Positions 62,805 through 64,000 of a stretch of DNA of 64,000 nucleotides are shown in pieces. The notes under the pieces were generated by a model that was not told where the DNA came from, searched no databases, and saw nothing but the letters and a program-made list of their open reading frames with translations. Position numbers and translations under genes: made by a program. The stretch covers positions 10,197,624 through 10,261,623 of the forward strand of contig CM044964.1 of assembly GCA_024516035.1 (NCBI GenBank), read 5' to 3'. Numbering within the stretch: position 1 is the stretch's first letter; every line of letters starts with the position of its first letter. Source of the DNA: Bactericera cockerelli. Taxonomy: Eukaryota > Arthropoda > Insecta > Hemiptera > Triozidae.

Positions 62805-62987
62805 CAGCGGTTCCCAACCTTTTTATCTTGGGGCCCAGTAATATTTTTAAAACAATTTTGCGGCCCTAATTTACTTATTTTGCACAATATTAATATTATT
62901 TCTTGAGTTTCGGCCAGCATCCACGGTGCAGTAGCGAGTTGGCCGCGGCTCACAAGTGGGCCGCGGCCCACCGGTTGAGAACCGCTG
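62805..62987. mobile_element. hAT-type MITE, 183 bp, 8-bp duplication
   Basis: Ends CAGCGGTTCCCAACC and GGTTGAGAACCGCTG, flanked by TTCTAGAT at 62797-62804 and 62988-62995. In the probable 3' UTR of gene B. Confidence 0.92.
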
Positions 62988-63198
62988 TTCTAGATTCTAC
63001 AAAATTCCGTCAGGAACCTATAGATTCGTCCAAGGGACTAATCTTCAGAGCCCATTAGAGTTTACATTCCCTTGTAAATAAATAAATCCAAAATTATTAC
63101 CGAGATCATCCATTGTTCCAAAAGTGTTGACCATACTAACTTCTTTGGCTACTCATTTCATAGTTTTTTTTGTTCTTCTTGAAATGTAATGCATTTAA

Positions 63199-63477
63199 CA
63201 AGTTAACCGCTATGAGACTTCATTTGGGATCTCATCCATTGTCACCACCAGGCCAAGCCAAAAATTTTGGGTGTCTGCATCACCATGGCTTTTTGAATAG
63301 ATTTTAAATGGATTCTTTTGATTTTGGCACTGAAAAGTCTGAGATGCCAATTGGGATCTCACATCCTGGATCAATATGAAGTCTCAATACTCCAATTTAG
63401 CCATAGTCTTGAGATCCCAAATGGAGTCTCATGGCCTGGTGGTGCAGACCAAGATTTTTGGAGTGGCAGTTAACTTG
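63199..63477. mobile_element. piggyBac-like MITE, TTAA flanks
   Basis: TTAA at 63195-63198 and 63478-63481; ends CAAGTTAACCGC and CAGTTAACTTG. Inner inverted blocks CATTTGGGATCTCATCC and GAGATCCCAAATGGAGTCTC. Related to 17508-17769. Confidence 0.8.
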
Positions 63478-63499
63478 TTAATGAGAATAATGAGTCATA

Positions 63500-64000
63500 T
63501 TAGTCATAACTTGTTCATGCGTCATATAAATAAATATGAACATGAGCTATCTCACCTAAGATAGCAACAACAAAAAATCCTTTTTAAACAAAATGAATAC
63601 CTAATAGTTATAATTAAAACACACAGAGAGCATGGAGTTGCTGAATACGTTTAAGAATTTTTATTCAATCAATTACTTCAAATAAAATAATGTGTTTTGA
63701 TCAGTACTAGATTTAAAAATTCAACATGCCTTTTTGTTCTACTCCTGAAACTTCTATTGATTTTTTTCGAGGTTACTAATCAAAGTTTGTTCAATGACAT
63801 CTTGTCTTTTCAACTTGAGTTTTCACATTCGTGTTACAAGTACCATCAGGAAGTAAAAGGTGTCATTTGTAGGTGTTGTATCTATCCCTCACTGCTGGAT
63901 ACTAAAGATTAATCATTATTTTTGCAATCATTTAGACATTTACAGATATTTCTAGTTTTTATCTCTATGGGAAAGACATTTGTAATCTGGAACTCCCTTC
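63500..64000. other. no gene seen
   Basis: Unique AT-rich sequence. A 71-codon frame at 63697-63912 has no recognisable features. Confidence 0.5.

Overview
This 64-kb window is AT-rich, intron-containing and crowded with transposons. It is eukaryotic nuclear DNA, almost certainly from an insect. The signs are an NK-class homeobox gene of the bagpipe type, a complete R1-clade non-LTR retrotransposon, Tc1, mariner, PIF/Harbinger, hAT, piggyBac-like and Helitron elements, and both 5S-rRNA-derived and tRNA-derived SINEs. The insect order cannot be settled from sequence alone. There is one assembly gap of 100 N (39433-39532).

Three protein-coding host genes can be supported. (1) bagpipe (bap/NKX3.2-like, + strand): exon 1 at 22454-22739 with an N-terminal TPFSITDIL repressor motif, exon 2 at 37047-38257 with the homeodomain, and exon 3 from 39363 running into the gap. 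Intron 1 is 14.3 kb and full of repeats. (2) Gene A (- strand, 58337 to 41921): nine exons whose phases all match, predicting a 773-residue secreted protein with many Lys/Arg cleavage-like sites and no domain I recognise. (3) Gene B (+ strand, 59102 to 62734): three exons for another unrecognised secreted, Ser/Thr/Asn-rich protein, broken by a one-base frameshift near 59940. Genes A and B are head to head across about 0.76 kb that probably holds both promoters. A weaker candidate is a signal-peptide-like exon at 2896-3012.

Layout: 1-560 tandem repeats; 1-3.6 kb a large palindromic element; 3.8-16.1 kb a three-layer transposon nest (a decayed LINE split by a TA-flanked inverted-repeat element and by a complete 6.6-kb R1-clade LINE); 16.7-22.4 kb MITEs, SINEs and minisatellites; 22.4-39.4 kb bap and its introns; 41.4-58.3 kb gene A, whose 7.5-kb intron 8 holds mariner, Tc1 and Harbinger remnants and a tandem array of three extra copies of the 3' half of exon 8; 58.3-62.8 kb gene B; 62.8-64 kb two MITEs and otherwise unrecognised sequence.

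The most interesting item is the exon-8 array. Each extra copy keeps the reading frame and the same splice-donor sequence, and the array lies where the copies could serve as alternative exons. Several MITEs also have precise target-site duplications or restore the interrupted reading frame when mentally removed, which makes the insertion history readable.
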